This document shows, in pieces, positions 35,466 through 44,904 of a DNA stretch of 59,695 nucleotides. The translations under genes and the position numbers were made by a program. Under the pieces are notes generated by a model that was not told the origin of the DNA, searched no databases, and was given only the letters and a program-made list of their open reading frames with translations. Where the stretch lies: NCBI GenBank assembly GCA_949283785.1, contig CASDTR010000033.1:1-59695 (forward strand), given 5' to 3'. How positions within the stretch are numbered: position 1 is the first letter of the stretch; each line of letters opens with the position of its first letter. The DNA comes from an uncultured Oscillospiraceae bacterium. GTDB taxonomy: Bacteria > Bacillota > Clostridia > Oscillospirales > Acutalibacteraceae.

Positions 35466-36437
35466 ATGGAAGAAAAATTAGTTTTGACTGAGGAATGGGA
35501 TAAAACCTTTCCGCAAAGCCAAAAGGTCAATCACCGCAAAATCACCTTTCACAACCGCTACGGAATCACACTGGCGGCAGATATGTACACCCCGAAAGGA
35601 ATAGAAGGCAAACCGGCCGCAATAGCCGTCAGCGGACCTTTCGGAGCGGTGAAGGAGCAGTCCTCGGGATTATACGCCCAGCATCTGGCTGAAAGAGGAT
35701 TTTTGACAATTGCCTTTGACCCCTCATTTACGGGAGAAAGCGGAGGAATGCCGAGATATGTAGCTTCACCCGACATTAATACCGAAGATTTTCAGGCGGC
35801 GGTTGATTTTCTTTCTGTTCAGGAAAACGTTGACCCCGAGAAAATAGCGATTATAGGAATATGCGGCTGGGGCGGAATGGCCATTAACGCTGCGGCTATC
35901 GACACGCGCATTAAAGCCACTGTTGCGGTTACAATGTACGACATGACGAGAGTAAATGCAAAGGGATATTTTGACAGCGAAGACAGCGAGGAGGCTCGCC
36001 ATGAAAAAAGAGCAGCCTTGAACAGGCAGAGAACTATCGACTATAAAAGCGGAAGCTATGAGAGAGCCGGCGGAGTAGTTGATCCCCTCCCCGACGACGC
36101 GCCGTTTTTCGTAAAGGACTATTATGATTACTACAAGACAGGCCGCGGATATCATAAAAGATCTTTAAACTCCAATGACGGTTGGAACATAACCTCTTCC
36201 CTTTCATTTCTCAATATGCCGATTTTAAGTTACAGCAATGAAATACGCAGCGCCGTACTGCTTGTACACGGAGAAAAAGCTCACTCCTGCTATTTCAGCA
36301 AAGACGCTTTTGCAAAGCTTACAGGCGACAACAAAGAGCTTATGATAATTCCCGGCGCGGTTCACACCGACCTTTACGACAGAGCCGACATTATCCCCTT
36401 TGACAAAATAACCGACTTTTTGAGGAAATATCTATAA
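35466..36437 (+). CDS. Alpha/beta hydrolase (dienelactone hydrolase/YcjY-like)
   Basis: A 323-residue alpha/beta-hydrolase fold enzyme. The nucleophile elbow reads GICGWGG near residue 136, placing a cysteine at the usual serine position as in dienelactone hydrolase-like enzymes. The catalytic His is in PGAVHTDLY near residue 299. An oxyanion-region VSGPFGAVKEQSS lies near residue 55. The substrate is unknown. It sits 17 bases after the acetyltransferase and overlaps the next start, so it is in the LysR-linked operon. Confidence 0.85.
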   Translation: MEEKLVLTEEWDKTFPQSQKVNHRKITFHNRYGITLAADMYTPKGIEGKPAAIAVSGPFGAVKEQSSGLYAQHLAERGFLTIAFDPSFTGESGGMPRYVASPDINTEDFQAAVDFLSVQENVDPEKIAIIGICGWGGMAINAAAIDTRIKATVAVTMYDMTRVNAKGYFDSEDSEEARHEKRAALNRQRTIDYKSGSYERAGGVVDPLPDDAPFFVKDYYDYYKTGRGYHKRSLNSNDGWNITSSLSFLNMPILSYSNEIRSAVLLVHGEKAHSCYFSKDAFAKLTGDNKELMIIPGAVHTDLYDRADIIPFDKITDFLRKYL

Positions 36438-36952
36438 TGAAAAAAATACTGTTTATTCTCACCGCCATAATCTTATTTATGACGGGCTGTACATCGAAGC
36501 CGGATATGACGGAATCACAGGAACCACAGTCGCAGTATGACATTTTATCAGATGAGGATATTTCAAATTATATGCTTGAAAATAACGAAAGCACAAAACT
36601 TACTCTATCAGTTGACGGAACTCCGTTAAGCGTAAAATGGGAAAATAACAAATCTGTATCCGCACTGAAAGAATTAGCCGCAGAAAAAGATTTAACCATT
36701 AAAGCTCAGCAATACGGCGGATTCGAACAGGTCGGAAGTCTGCCTGAGAAAATCGTCAGCGAAGACTCTCATATGACAGCCGAACCCGGAGATATCATGC
36801 TTTATTCAAGTGATTCCGTTGTAATTTATTACGGAACCAACACATGGTCCTATACAAAACTCGGCCATATTGAAAATCTTTCCGAGATACAGCTTAATCA
36901 GCTTTTAAGCGGTGAAGCTGTTACCTTAACCTTTTCTCTTTCAGAAAATTAA
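36437..36952 (+). CDS. Lipoprotein with a cyclophilin-like domain
   Basis: A 171-residue secreted lipoprotein. The signal peptide MKKILFILTAIILFMTGCTS ends in a lipobox with Cys18. After a short Gln/Ser-rich linker, the domain from about residue 50 (KLTLSVDGTPLSVKW...YGGFEQVGSLPEKI...PGDIMLYSSDSVVIYYGTN, given in parts) matches the cyclophilin-like fold family often found beside reductases and hydrolases. Whether it binds a ligand or isomerises proline is not known. Its ATG overlaps the hydrolase stop. Confidence 0.82.
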   Translation: MKKILFILTAIILFMTGCTSKPDMTESQEPQSQYDILSDEDISNYMLENNESTKLTLSVDGTPLSVKWENNKSVSALKELAAEKDLTIKAQQYGGFEQVGSLPEKIVSEDSHMTAEPGDIMLYSSDSVVIYYGTNTWSYTKLGHIENLSEIQLNQLLSGEAVTLTFSLSEN

Positions 36953-36956
36953 AAAA

Positions 36957-36977
36957 CTGCCGCCCTTTATGCGGCAG
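36957..36977 (-). terminator. Terminator of the XRE regulator gene
   Basis: On the minus strand CTGCCGC-ATAAAGG-GCGGCAG is followed by TTTTTTAATTTT. It lies in the gap between convergent genes. Confidence 0.8.
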
Positions 36978-36980
36978 TGA

Positions 36981-37016
36981 GAACCGGCAAAGAGCTGATG
37001 CTCCGCCGGTTCTTTT
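36981..37016 (+). terminator. Terminator of the lipoprotein operon
   Basis: GAACCGGC (36981-36988) pairs with GCCGGTTC (37005-37012), followed by TTTTACTT on the plus strand. Confidence 0.85.
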
Positions 37017-37018
37017 AC

Positions 37019-38122
37019 TTATCGGCAATCGAGAATTTTAACAATCTCCTTAAACTCCTGCGTTTCCTTAAATTCGTCTGAAAAGGGATATTTTTCCGTC
37101 ATAAGTTCATACATTCTCGTTGACGCTGTATAAGTGCTGCCGAGGGTATACTTATCAAATTCCCTGCCGCTGAAAAATGTTGAGCGCATGGTGGTAATTC
37201 TGTCCGTTTCATCAAATCTTTTCGCCAGCAAGGCGGACATTTTCAAGTTTTCAAAAGCCTTTTCCCTGTTTCCCTTCTCGAAATACAAATGTCCCAAATG
37301 ACCGTAAGCATAGGTTATGTTTCTCCACGCTCTGCCGTAATTGCCGTCGTCATAAAACATGTTCAGCATTTTGATTTCCGTTTCAAGTGTCTTTATCCTT
37401 TCATCAATATCAATGCTTTCATCTATGAAAGCTCCTTCAAGATGAGTAATACCGTGACACAGCAGGGTTATCTCCTCTTCCACCGCCTCCATGGTATATT
37501 CCTTCCACTTATCCGTATCGTTGGGATAAAGATAAGACATGAGAAATTCCTGTCCGTCCCGCATATACGGCATTTCCCTTATGATTTTCTCCGCATCCGC
37601 AAAGGTTATTCCGCTTTCATCGTACTCGGAAAGGGTTCTGTAATAGGCAGCCATATATCTTTCAGAGCAAACCCTGATAGTATCAGCGGTACAGTTATTC
37701 TGTATATTGTCATAGACAGACTGAATTTTCCCGAGTTTTTTCGAAAAATCCTCACCGTTTTTATAAAACATCAAATCAGCAAGGTATCTCAGCTGCACCC
37801 TGAAATCATTTGGATATTTTTCGATCATATCGATAACAGCCTTATGCTTTTCATCGCTGTCGTTAAAAAAATTATCATAATTATAAATAAGCTCAGCGAG
37901 TTCCGCCTCTTTTTTTGCCCTGTCGATGCCGAGCAATTCATCGACACTTATTGCGAAAAACTCCGCGATCTCGGGAAGCAGGGTTATATCGGGGCAGCTT
38001 TCGTTTCTCTCCCACTTGCTCACGGCCTGAAAAGATACTCCCAGATAATTTGCGAAGGACTCCTGAGTAATGCCTCTCGATTTTCTCAGTCTCTTTATAT
38101 TTTCACCGAAACAGATCGTCAT
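37019..38122 (-). CDS. XRE-family regulator with C-terminal helical repeat region
   Basis: A 367-residue protein. The N-terminal HTH_3 domain (NIKRLRKSRGITQESFANYL, recognition helix VSFQAVSKWERNESCPD, residues 8-45) binds DNA. The long remainder is mostly alpha-helical and TPR-like, a layout typical of Clostridia XRE regulators that sense peptides or partner proteins. The target is unknown; a neighbouring MATE exporter could be one. The start is the ATG at 38120-38122. Confidence 0.85.
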   Translation of the reverse strand: MTICFGENIKRLRKSRGITQESFANYLGVSFQAVSKWERNESCPDITLLPEIAEFFAISVDELLGIDRAKKEAELAELIYNYDNFFNDSDEKHKAVIDMIEKYPNDFRVQLRYLADLMFYKNGEDFSKKLGKIQSVYDNIQNNCTADTIRVCSERYMAAYYRTLSEYDESGITFADAEKIIREMPYMRDGQEFLMSYLYPNDTDKWKEYTMEAVEEEITLLCHGITHLEGAFIDESIDIDERIKTLETEIKMLNMFYDDGNYGRAWRNITYAYGHLGHLYFEKGNREKAFENLKMSALLAKRFDETDRITTMRSTFFSGREFDKYTLGSTYTASTRMYELMTEKYPFSDEFKETQEFKEIVKILDCR

Positions 38123-38397
38123 ACAAACACCTCATTTAAATATTTAACAGCTGTTACACCCTTATGATAATCTGTTCAATGAGTAAATACAATAATCCAT
38201 TATTTGAAGAGTACTCTACTTTTAGTTGAAAACTGCCCCCATGTTTTTAAGGCCAAACATATTCTGCATAAAGAAAATAAGCAAAAAGAAAGCGCCGCCT
38301 CCGTTTTAAGGGACACGGCGTTTATGCTTTCGTGATTTTCCGAAAATTATCAGAATTAAAATATTTCTTTTAAAACGTTTTGCGGCATCGGTACGCC
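38123..38397. other. Intergenic region between the XRE and MATE genes
   Basis: This 275-base stretch holds the XRE promoter side and, near 38296-38330, a weak GCGCCG...CGGCG hairpin that could end the MATE transcript on the minus strand. A frame through here into the MATE gene is out of register with it and is not a credible gene. I see nothing else. Confidence 0.35.
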
Positions 38398-39744
38398 TTA
38401 CGCCCCGCTGCTTATAAGTCTTTTGAACTGCTTTCTCTTGACTGAATATATAATGATAAGGGGAATATCCGCAAGCAGCCATGCGAAGGGTCCCGCAAAG
38501 CAAATGGCGGCAAAGCCGAAGCGGGCCGTTAAAACGTATGCCACAAACACTCTTCCCATCAGCTCCCCTGCTCCCGCAACGGCGTTGGCGTAGGTAAAGC
38601 CCAGTCCCTGCAAGGTGTTTCTGAACACAAAGAGGAGAGACACGAAAACGTAGCATCCTCCGATAGTATAAAGATACTGATTTGCATAGGAAAAAATTTG
38701 CGGGTCCCCGTCAGTGATGAACAATTTTACGGCATGAGGTCCCGCAAGAACCAATACGGCGCTGCAAAATACAGAAACTATTATATCGAGAACAAAAATC
38801 TTATTTACGGAATCTATTATCCTCTTATAGTCCTTTGCTCCGTAATTCTGAGAAACAAACGTCGCATTGGCAACGCCGAGGCTGCTCATGGGTACATTCA
38901 TGATCTGCTCCACCCTGCCTGCGGCGGTAATGGCTGCAATGGCCGACGAACCGAAGGAGTTTATCGCCGTCTGCAAAATCATGGAGCCGACGGAAGTTAT
39001 GGTAAACTGAAGGGAAACGGGTATTCCCAATTTCAGCTGCTCAAGGCTTATTTTCCATTTGAGCTTTAAGCTTTTGAAATTCAGATTTATGATGCTGAAA
39101 TTTTTCACAACGTACCACGCCGTAAAAGCGCAGGCAATCGAGTTTGCAAGAACCGTTGCAACGGCGGCTCCCTCAACTCCCATCCCGAAGGTTTTCACAA
39201 AAAGAATATCCAGAACGAGATTAAAGAAAACGCTCACTATAAGGAAATAAAGAGGCCGCTTGCTGTCGCCCAGAGCCCTTGCGATGCCGACAAAATTATT
39301 GAACAGCATTTGTACGGGTACGCCGAAATAAAGTATATTTATGTATGCTGAAGAAAGCTCAATTATGTTGTCGGGAGTGCGTATAAGATGCAAAATCGGC
39401 GTTGAGACAAGGTGGGCGATAATAATTATCGCAACGCCTATGACAAAAGACAGCGATATGCTGTTGGCGATATAATCGTTCATCTTTTTATAGTCCTGAG
39501 CTCCGAACCGCTGAGCTACGGGAATGGCAAAGCCGCTTGTAAGACCCAGCGCAGTGCCCACAATAAAGCTGTTTATAGAACCCACGTTTCCGACAGCGGC
39601 AAGGGCCTCGGTGCTGACAAATCTGCCCACTATGATATTATCCACAAAATTATATGAGAACTGCAAAACAGAACTCAGGGCAATGGGAATGGCGAAATAT
39701 ATTATTGATTTAATGGGCCTTCCCGTAAGCAAATCATTTTTCAT
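38398..39744 (-). CDS. MATE-family efflux transporter
   Basis: A 448-residue MATE exporter with about 12 membrane segments. The first half begins GRPIKSIIYFAIPIALSSVLQ and carries NFVDNIIVGRFVSTEALAAVG near residues 32-52. The second half has AAGRVEQIMNVPMSSLGVAN near residue 268 and FVSQNYGAKDYKR. It is distinct from the first MATE gene at 20715-22058 and is the second of two in the window. Drug or toxin substrate is unknown. It follows an XRE regulator on the same strand side. Confidence 0.92.
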   Translation of the reverse strand: MKNDLLTGRPIKSIIYFAIPIALSSVLQFSYNFVDNIIVGRFVSTEALAAVGNVGSINSFIVGTALGLTSGFAIPVAQRFGAQDYKKMNDYIANSISLSFVIGVAIIIIAHLVSTPILHLIRTPDNIIELSSAYINILYFGVPVQMLFNNFVGIARALGDSKRPLYFLIVSVFFNLVLDILFVKTFGMGVEGAAVATVLANSIACAFTAWYVVKNFSIINLNFKSLKLKWKISLEQLKLGIPVSLQFTITSVGSMILQTAINSFGSSAIAAITAAGRVEQIMNVPMSSLGVANATFVSQNYGAKDYKRIIDSVNKIFVLDIIVSVFCSAVLVLAGPHAVKLFITDGDPQIFSYANQYLYTIGGCYVFVSLLFVFRNTLQGLGFTYANAVAGAGELMGRVFVAYVLTARFGFAAICFAGPFAWLLADIPLIIIYSVKRKQFKRLISSGA

Positions 39745-39823
39745 GGCGCAGCACCTCCGTCGCTCTTAACAGTATACTACCGCTGATAAAAAAATCAACA
39801 CCGAATTTTGACGCCGTAAAAAT

Positions 39824-39854
39824 ATCGGCGGCAGCTGTGAAAGCTGCCGCCGAT
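39824..39854 (-). terminator. Intrinsic terminator of the ABC exporter operon
   Basis: ATCGGCGGCAGCT and AGCTGCCGCCGAT pair over 13 bp around a short loop, followed on the minus strand by ATTTTTACGG. Confidence 0.9.
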
Positions 39855-39890
39855 TTTAATGCATAAAGGACAGTATAAATATTGATCAAA

Positions 39891-41144
39891 TCACTTCTGT
39901 CTGCTCATTTTTATTGCGTCTTTAAATTTCAGCTTGTTTCCGTAATGCAGCACGGAGGCTGAGTAAATCTTTACGGAAAGGGCTCCCACAGCAACTACCG
40001 AAAGGGCAAGAATCAAAACCGAAATCACTATCTGATAGGGCTCCACCGAACCGCTGAGCATGCTCGAAGGAATTATAAAAGGAGAGGAAATGGGCACATA
40101 CATCGCAATTTTCCGGACCGTTCCGCTTCCGGGAGAAATGATATTTATGAAGTATCCGAGATAGAATCCCACCATAATAAGGAGCAGCACGGGCATCATG
40201 GCGGAATTGAGGTCCTCTATTTTGCTTACAAGGGCTCCGCTCACGGCGTTCATTACGGCGAAAAGGCTATAACCCAAAACGAAATAGATAAACATTACCG
40301 CCACAGTCTCCGCATTGAGCACGCTCAGGGAAAATTCCGCGTTCTGAGAAAGCAGTTCAGAGGGAATTATAAATTTAATGCAGGCAGCTCCCGTAAGAAC
40401 AATCAATGCAAACTGTATTATTCCCAGAACTCCCATGCCGAAGCATTTGCCCAAAAGTATCCTTGAGGGCTTTGCGGAAACTATCAGAGTCTCCATTACC
40501 CTTGAGGTTTTCTCTGTAGCAACGGACATGGCGACGCCGTAGCCGTAATAGTAAAATGCAAAAAACATAAGAAGGGTAAACACCACACCTATGACATAGG
40601 CGCTTGCGTTCATCTCTCCCTCAAAGACAGTTTCATACTGCACGGGCTGCCTTGAAAGAATCACCAGCTCCGAATCGACGCCTGCGTTTACAAGGTAATT
40701 CATCGAGTGTATCTCGTTGATTATCTGAGACACCACCGTAAGATTCGCTCCCGCCCCGCTCATGAAATCCTTGGAATAAACGGTCACAAGGGGCTGGGAA
40801 TTTTTTGCGCTGACTTCCAAAAGGGAAATATTTTTATCCTCTTTTATCTGAGCCACAATGCCCTCTTTTTCTTCAGGCGCTATCTCTCTTACGTCATAGA
40901 GCACGGAAAGGGCCTGAGACGCTCCCGGAAGTATATTGTGCTCGTCAAGATAGTAGCAGATATTTTTCGATGAAACGGAATCGCCCGCTTCACTGTCGGA
41001 CTCGTCGGAACCGCCCATGAAAACGGCCAGCACCGCAGAACCGCCGATAATGAGAACCAAAATCACGGCGGTGGAGATTATAAAGGCCTTTTTCCTGATT
41101 GCATCTTTAAGAGTAAAGGCGAAAACGGTAAAAATCTGCTTCAT
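39891..41144 (-). CDS. ABC-2 type exporter permease (NatB-like)
   Basis: A 417-residue permease. One N-terminal membrane helix (about residues 20-42) leads into a large extracytoplasmic domain. Five or so membrane segments follow from residue 180 on, including YGYGVAMSVATEKTSRVMETLI, which is the ABC-2 signature region. The arrangement matches NatB sodium-efflux permeases, but substrate is uncertain. It overlaps the ATPase gene by 4 nt, so they form one exporter. Confidence 0.88.
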   Translation of the reverse strand: MKQIFTVFAFTLKDAIRKKAFIISTAVILVLIIGGSAVLAVFMGGSDESDSEAGDSVSSKNICYYLDEHNILPGASQALSVLYDVREIAPEEKEGIVAQIKEDKNISLLEVSAKNSQPLVTVYSKDFMSGAGANLTVVSQIINEIHSMNYLVNAGVDSELVILSRQPVQYETVFEGEMNASAYVIGVVFTLLMFFAFYYYGYGVAMSVATEKTSRVMETLIVSAKPSRILLGKCFGMGVLGIIQFALIVLTGAACIKFIIPSELLSQNAEFSLSVLNAETVAVMFIYFVLGYSLFAVMNAVSGALVSKIEDLNSAMMPVLLLIMVGFYLGYFINIISPGSGTVRKIAMYVPISSPFIIPSSMLSGSVEPYQIVISVLILALSVVAVGALSVKIYSASVLHYGNKLKFKDAIKMSRQK

Positions 41145-42037
41145 TTTGCCCCACCTGCCTTTTCAATAAATATTTCATTGAGGCTGGGTTCCTTTATCTC
41201 ATATTTAACGGGATAAATCCCCTCTCTCAAAAGTCCTGACAAAAAGCTCTGCGCCATTTCGTCACCCGTGATTTTATACTCATATTCTCCCGCTCTCGTA
41301 TCGGAAAGGAGAAGCCCCGCCTCAGAGGCCAGCACGGAGATATCCTCCTTGCAGCTGACTATGAGATTCGTGTGGCCGTAGCCTTCCTTTATCTTTCGCA
41401 GACTTCCCTGAAGCAGCGTTTTCCCCTCATTGAGAATAACTATATCCTTACAGAAGTCCTCTACAACGTCCATTTGGTGGCTGCTCATTACAATATATTT
41501 TCCCTTTGCCGTAAGCTCTTCGATAAGCTCCTTCAAAACCATGGCGTTGACCGGGTCAAGACCGCTGAACGGCTCATCAAGAAAGATGAGCTGCGGGTCA
41601 TGGATAAGGGTGGCTATAAGCTGTATCTTCTGCTGATTGCCCTTTGAAAGCTTTTCGGCAAGGGTGTTTTTATATTCCGAAACCCCAAGTCTGTCCATAA
41701 GGCGAAGTGCGCAGGCAGAGGCGTCGCTTTTATTCATGCCCCTGAGCATTCCGAAATAAACAAGCTGCTCCAAAACCTTGTTCTTTGTGTATATTCCCCT
41801 CTCCTCCGGCATATATCCGAAAGAAAGCGTCTCTCTCGTTATAGGCTTGCCGTCCCATAGGGCTGTGCCGCTGTCGGCGGGCATTATTCCCAGAATCATT
41901 CTGATGGTGGTGGTTTTTCCCGCTCCGTTAGTACCGATAAGTCCGAAAACCCCGGGCCGAACGATTTCAAAGCTGAGACCGTCAACGGCTACCTTTTTTC
42001 CGAAGCTCTTTGTGAGCCCTTCAACTTTAAGTGCCAT
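41141..42037 (-). CDS. ABC exporter ATP-binding protein (NatA-like)
   Basis: A 298-residue ATPase with all nucleotide-binding motifs: Walker A GTNGAGKTTT near residue 35, signature KLSKGNQQKIQL near residue 133, Walker B LIFLDEPFSGLD near residue 152 and the switch SSHQMD near residue 187. The C-terminal extra domain is typical of NatA-type importers/exporters of the DRA family. It pairs with the NatB-like permease. The upstream alcohol dehydrogenase gene is 13 bases away. Confidence 0.94.
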   Translation of the reverse strand: MALKVEGLTKSFGKKVAVDGLSFEIVRPGVFGLIGTNGAGKTTTIRMILGIMPADSGTALWDGKPITRETLSFGYMPEERGIYTKNKVLEQLVYFGMLRGMNKSDASACALRLMDRLGVSEYKNTLAEKLSKGNQQKIQLIATLIHDPQLIFLDEPFSGLDPVNAMVLKELIEELTAKGKYIVMSSHQMDVVEDFCKDIVILNEGKTLLQGSLRKIKEGYGHTNLIVSCKEDISVLASEAGLLLSDTRAGEYEYKITGDEMAQSFLSGLLREGIYPVKYEIKEPSLNEIFIEKAGGAK

Positions 42038-42050
42038 ATTTTCCTCCGCG

Positions 42051-43157
42051 TTACTTTACAAAAAGTTTTTTGAGAAGCTCAAAAGCGTCCTCTTTCGTAT
42101 AGCCTCCGGGAACGATTTTGAAATTCTTCTGATTTTCCCAGCGGTTTGAGTATTCAAGAGCCTGTTCCCGCGTCATTGAGACATTGGAAATATCGACGGC
42201 CTTTTCGAGAATATCGGTAAATTCTCCCATATCGGATGAGATAAGTTCAAAAAGCTCTTCCGCTTTTTCCGGGGCGTATTTTACCCCACGCTGCACAAAG
42301 GCGGGAAGAAAGGCTCCGCAGGCAAAGCCGTGGGGGAAGCCGTAATCCTCCGTAAGGACGTAACCCATGGGATGAGGGAAGGCTGTTCCGCAGGCGTTGA
42401 GCACCATTCCTGCATAAAGAGAACCGTAATAAAGCCTCTCCCTGTCCTCTTCATCGGGAAGCTCCTTTGTTTCAACAAGCCTTTTAAGCTCCGAATATAT
42501 TATCGGTATTCCCTTTACCGCAAACACCTTTACGCTGTCACTGATTTTCGGGGAGAACCAGCCTTCAACTGCGTGAGAAAGGGCATCCACCGCCGTTGAC
42601 AGCGTAACGGAATAAGGCATGGTATTCGTATATTCGGGACAGCCAAAGGAAACATCAGCATAAATTCCGCCGATGCTCTTCTTTCTGCCCGCGGCGCCGC
42701 TTGTGAGCACCGACACTCCCGAAACCTCGCTGCCCGTTCCTGAAGTTGTTCCCACAAGAATTATGGGCAGATGCGCGGCTCCTGCTCCGAAAGAATATAT
42801 ATCCTCTGGAGAGCATCCCTCATGTACGGCATAAACCGCAACCGCTTTTGCGGCGTCCATTGGAGAGCCTCCTCCTATTCCGATTATGCAGTCGGCCTTC
42901 ATCCCGCAAGCGAGCTGCGCCGCCTCATGGCAGCTCTCAATAAGAGGATTGGGCCCTATTTTATCGTAAATTTTGTACTCGGCGCCTGCATCCTCAAGGA
43001 CGGAGCGTATATCTCCCAGAGCGCCGCTCTTTTCGGCAGAGCTGCCTCCCGTAACTATCAGAAAGCGCTTTCCTCTTTTCTCAAATTCGGCTCCGCTTTT
43101 AAGTACGGCTCCTTTGCCGCTGATTATTTTTACAGGCATAAAAAAGTCAAAATTCAT
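42051..43157 (-). CDS. Iron-containing alcohol dehydrogenase
   Basis: A 368-residue group III dehydrogenase that interconverts alcohols and aldehydes with NAD(P)H. The NAD-binding GGGSPMDAAKAVAVY is near residue 95, VGTTSGTGSEVSGVSV near residue 135, and the iron ligands lie in DALSHAVEGWFS and CGTAFPHPMGYVL (His residues near 195 and 262), with a further His in YGFPHGFACG. I start at the ATG at 43155-43157 behind AAGGAGATG; the longer frame to 43214 lacks a ribosome site. Confidence 0.93.
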   Translation of the reverse strand: MNFDFFMPVKIISGKGAVLKSGAEFEKRGKRFLIVTGGSSAEKSGALGDIRSVLEDAGAEYKIYDKIGPNPLIESCHEAAQLACGMKADCIIGIGGGSPMDAAKAVAVYAVHEGCSPEDIYSFGAGAAHLPIILVGTTSGTGSEVSGVSVLTSGAAGRKKSIGGIYADVSFGCPEYTNTMPYSVTLSTAVDALSHAVEGWFSPKISDSVKVFAVKGIPIIYSELKRLVETKELPDEEDRERLYYGSLYAGMVLNACGTAFPHPMGYVLTEDYGFPHGFACGAFLPAFVQRGVKYAPEKAEELFELISSDMGEFTDILEKAVDISNVSMTREQALEYSNRWENQKNFKIVPGGYTKEDAFELLKKLFVK

Positions 43158-43357
43158 TTTTTCATCTCCTTTCGGGAAAACTCCGTTCCCGTTTAAAAGA
43201 AACAGGACAGACAAATACGTCCGCTGTTCCAGTGTATTATATCATTTTTGAAATAGCGTGTCATTATCAATTTTCAATTTATTCAATATCACCAAATCAA
43301 CAGCTTTTTTCTTTTATAAAAAAATTGTAAAAACAGTATATGTTTTTTCATAAGTTG

Positions 43358-43386
43358 TTGAATTTTTTAACAAAATCATTTAAAAT
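43358..43386 (+). promoter_or_regulatory. Promoter of the apbE-rnf operon
   Basis: TTGAAT at 43358-43363, a 17-base spacer and TAAAAT at 43381-43386, about 33 bases before the GTG start of apbE. The region upstream to the dehydrogenase is AT-rich with no further structure that I can support. Confidence 0.65.
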
Positions 43387-43418
43387 AGATTGGTAATAAA
43401 TTAAAAGGATCGTTTAAT

Positions 43419-44459
43419 GTGAAAAAATTAAGGATATCATCAAAGACTTACAAAATAACATCGGTGATTTTGACCGTTGCAATAGTCGCTGCGGCAATTT
43501 TCGGTATAGTATATTTCAGCAGCAGAAACAATCCCTACGAGGAAAGCTTTATCGCCATGGGGACCGTTTTTTCCGTAAAAATTTACGGAGGCGACAAGGA
43601 AAAGGCAGGAGAGCAGATAAAGGAAGCCGTTGTAAAATATGAAGACGAGCTGCTTTCCAAAAATTCCGAGGATTCGGCGATTTACAAAATTAACGAAAAC
43701 GGTGAAGGTGAAATATCCGAAGAACTTTATGAGCTTATGACCCTCTCACAGCAGATCTCGGCTGACAGCGACGGAGCCTATGATATGACAGTAGGCGCTC
43801 TCACGGGACTTTGGAACATCGGCACCGAAGATGCCCGCGTCCCCTCTCAGGAGGAGCTTTCTCAGGCTCTCAAAGCCACAGACTATAAGAGCGTAAGTCT
43901 CACGGAGACTTCAATCACTCTGGCACAGGGACAGCAGATAGACCTGGGCGCAATCGGCAAGGGCTATATGTGCGACAAAGCCACGGAGATTCTCAAAGCA
44001 AACGGAGTTGAAAGCGCCGTAATATCAGCAGGCGGCAGCGTGCTGGTTTACGGAAAAAATCCCTCGGGCGGAGAGTGGAAGGTCGGCATAAGAGACCCCT
44101 TCGGCACCTCCTCCGATATTTTCAGCGCACTTTCCGTTGAGGAAAGCTACATATCCACCTCAGGGGATTACGAACGCGCCTTCACGGAAAACGGCAAAAC
44201 CTATCACCATATTTTGAACCCGCAGACGGGATATCCCGCAGACAGCGGTCTTTCCAGCGTAACGGTTATTTCCTCCTCGGGAGCTTTAAGCGACGCCCTT
44301 TCTACGGCTTGCTTTGTGCTGGGCTATGAAAAGAGCCTCCCCCTCCTTGAAAAATACGGCGCAGAGGGAATATTTGTCACCCACGATAAACAGGTTTACG
44401 TAACCGACGGAATCAAGGCCTCCGTTCAAATTACCGAAGAAGATTTCACTTTAAACTGA
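43419..44459 (+). CDS. apbE: FAD:protein FMN transferase (ApbE)
   Basis: Attaches FMN covalently to threonines of RnfD and RnfG. The 346-residue protein has an N-terminal membrane helix (residues 14-33) that keeps it at the outer face. The FAD/Mg site motifs are DLGAIGKGYMCDKA near residue 172, HHILNPQTGYPADSGL near residue 261 and SDALSTACFVLG near residue 289. The start is GTG. It leads the Rnf operon, placing the maturation enzyme with its substrates. Confidence 0.95.
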   Translation: MKKLRISSKTYKITSVILTVAIVAAAIFGIVYFSSRNNPYEESFIAMGTVFSVKIYGGDKEKAGEQIKEAVVKYEDELLSKNSEDSAIYKINENGEGEISEELYELMTLSQQISADSDGAYDMTVGALTGLWNIGTEDARVPSQEELSQALKATDYKSVSLTETSITLAQGQQIDLGAIGKGYMCDKATEILKANGVESAVISAGGSVLVYGKNPSGGEWKVGIRDPFGTSSDIFSALSVEESYISTSGDYERAFTENGKTYHHILNPQTGYPADSGLSSVTVISSSGALSDALSTACFVLGYEKSLPLLEKYGAEGIFVTHDKQVYVTDGIKASVQITEEDFTLN

Positions 44460-44489
44460 ACGATAAATTAAAACCCTTACGAAAGCGAA

Positions 44490-44888
44490 ATGACTATGGA
44501 AAAAAGAAAGCTCTTCGGCAGGAGCGACTTGATTTTGATATTGTCCGTCGCAGCGGCGGCAGCCATACTTTTTGCATTGATGCGCTTTAACGGCTCAGGA
44601 GTCCTCAAAGCCGAAATCATTGTGGACGGCGAAGTTTATAAAACCGTCGAACTCAAAGACGGACAGAGTGAACGATTTGTAATAGACAGCACAAAGAGCG
44701 GCATCTCATGCGAAATACTGGCAAAAAACGGTGAAATACAATTTGTGTCCTCTCGGTGCCGCGACAAAATCTGTGTTGCCGCAGGTGCCCTTTCCCATAA
44801 GGGCGATACTGCTGCCTGCCTTCCTGCCGGAGTGCTTGTAAGGGTAATATCGGGAGAGGATTCTCCCGTTGACGTTATCGCCTATTAG
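44490..44888 (+). CDS. NusG domain II-containing membrane-anchored protein
   Basis: A 132-residue protein with one N-terminal membrane helix (about residues 12-32) and a NusG-II domain. Its Cys-rich hallmark VSSRCRDKICVAAGALS and ACLPAGVLV near residues 90-120 is seen in the small proteins that accompany apbE and rnf genes. The function is not established; the paired cysteines face the outside and could be redox-active. It lies between apbE and the Gx-family gene. Confidence 0.88.
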   Translation: MTMEKRKLFGRSDLILILSVAAAAAILFALMRFNGSGVLKAEIIVDGEVYKTVELKDGQSERFVIDSTKSGISCEILAKNGEIQFVSSRCRDKICVAAGALSHKGDTAACLPAGVLVRVISGEDSPVDVIAY

Positions 44889-44904
44889 CTTATCGGAGGC
44901 ACAG

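Noticed and set aside
38306-38656. 116-residue frame overlapping the MATE gene start/end region
   Set aside because: It is out of frame with a clear MATE protein and has no independent start signal.
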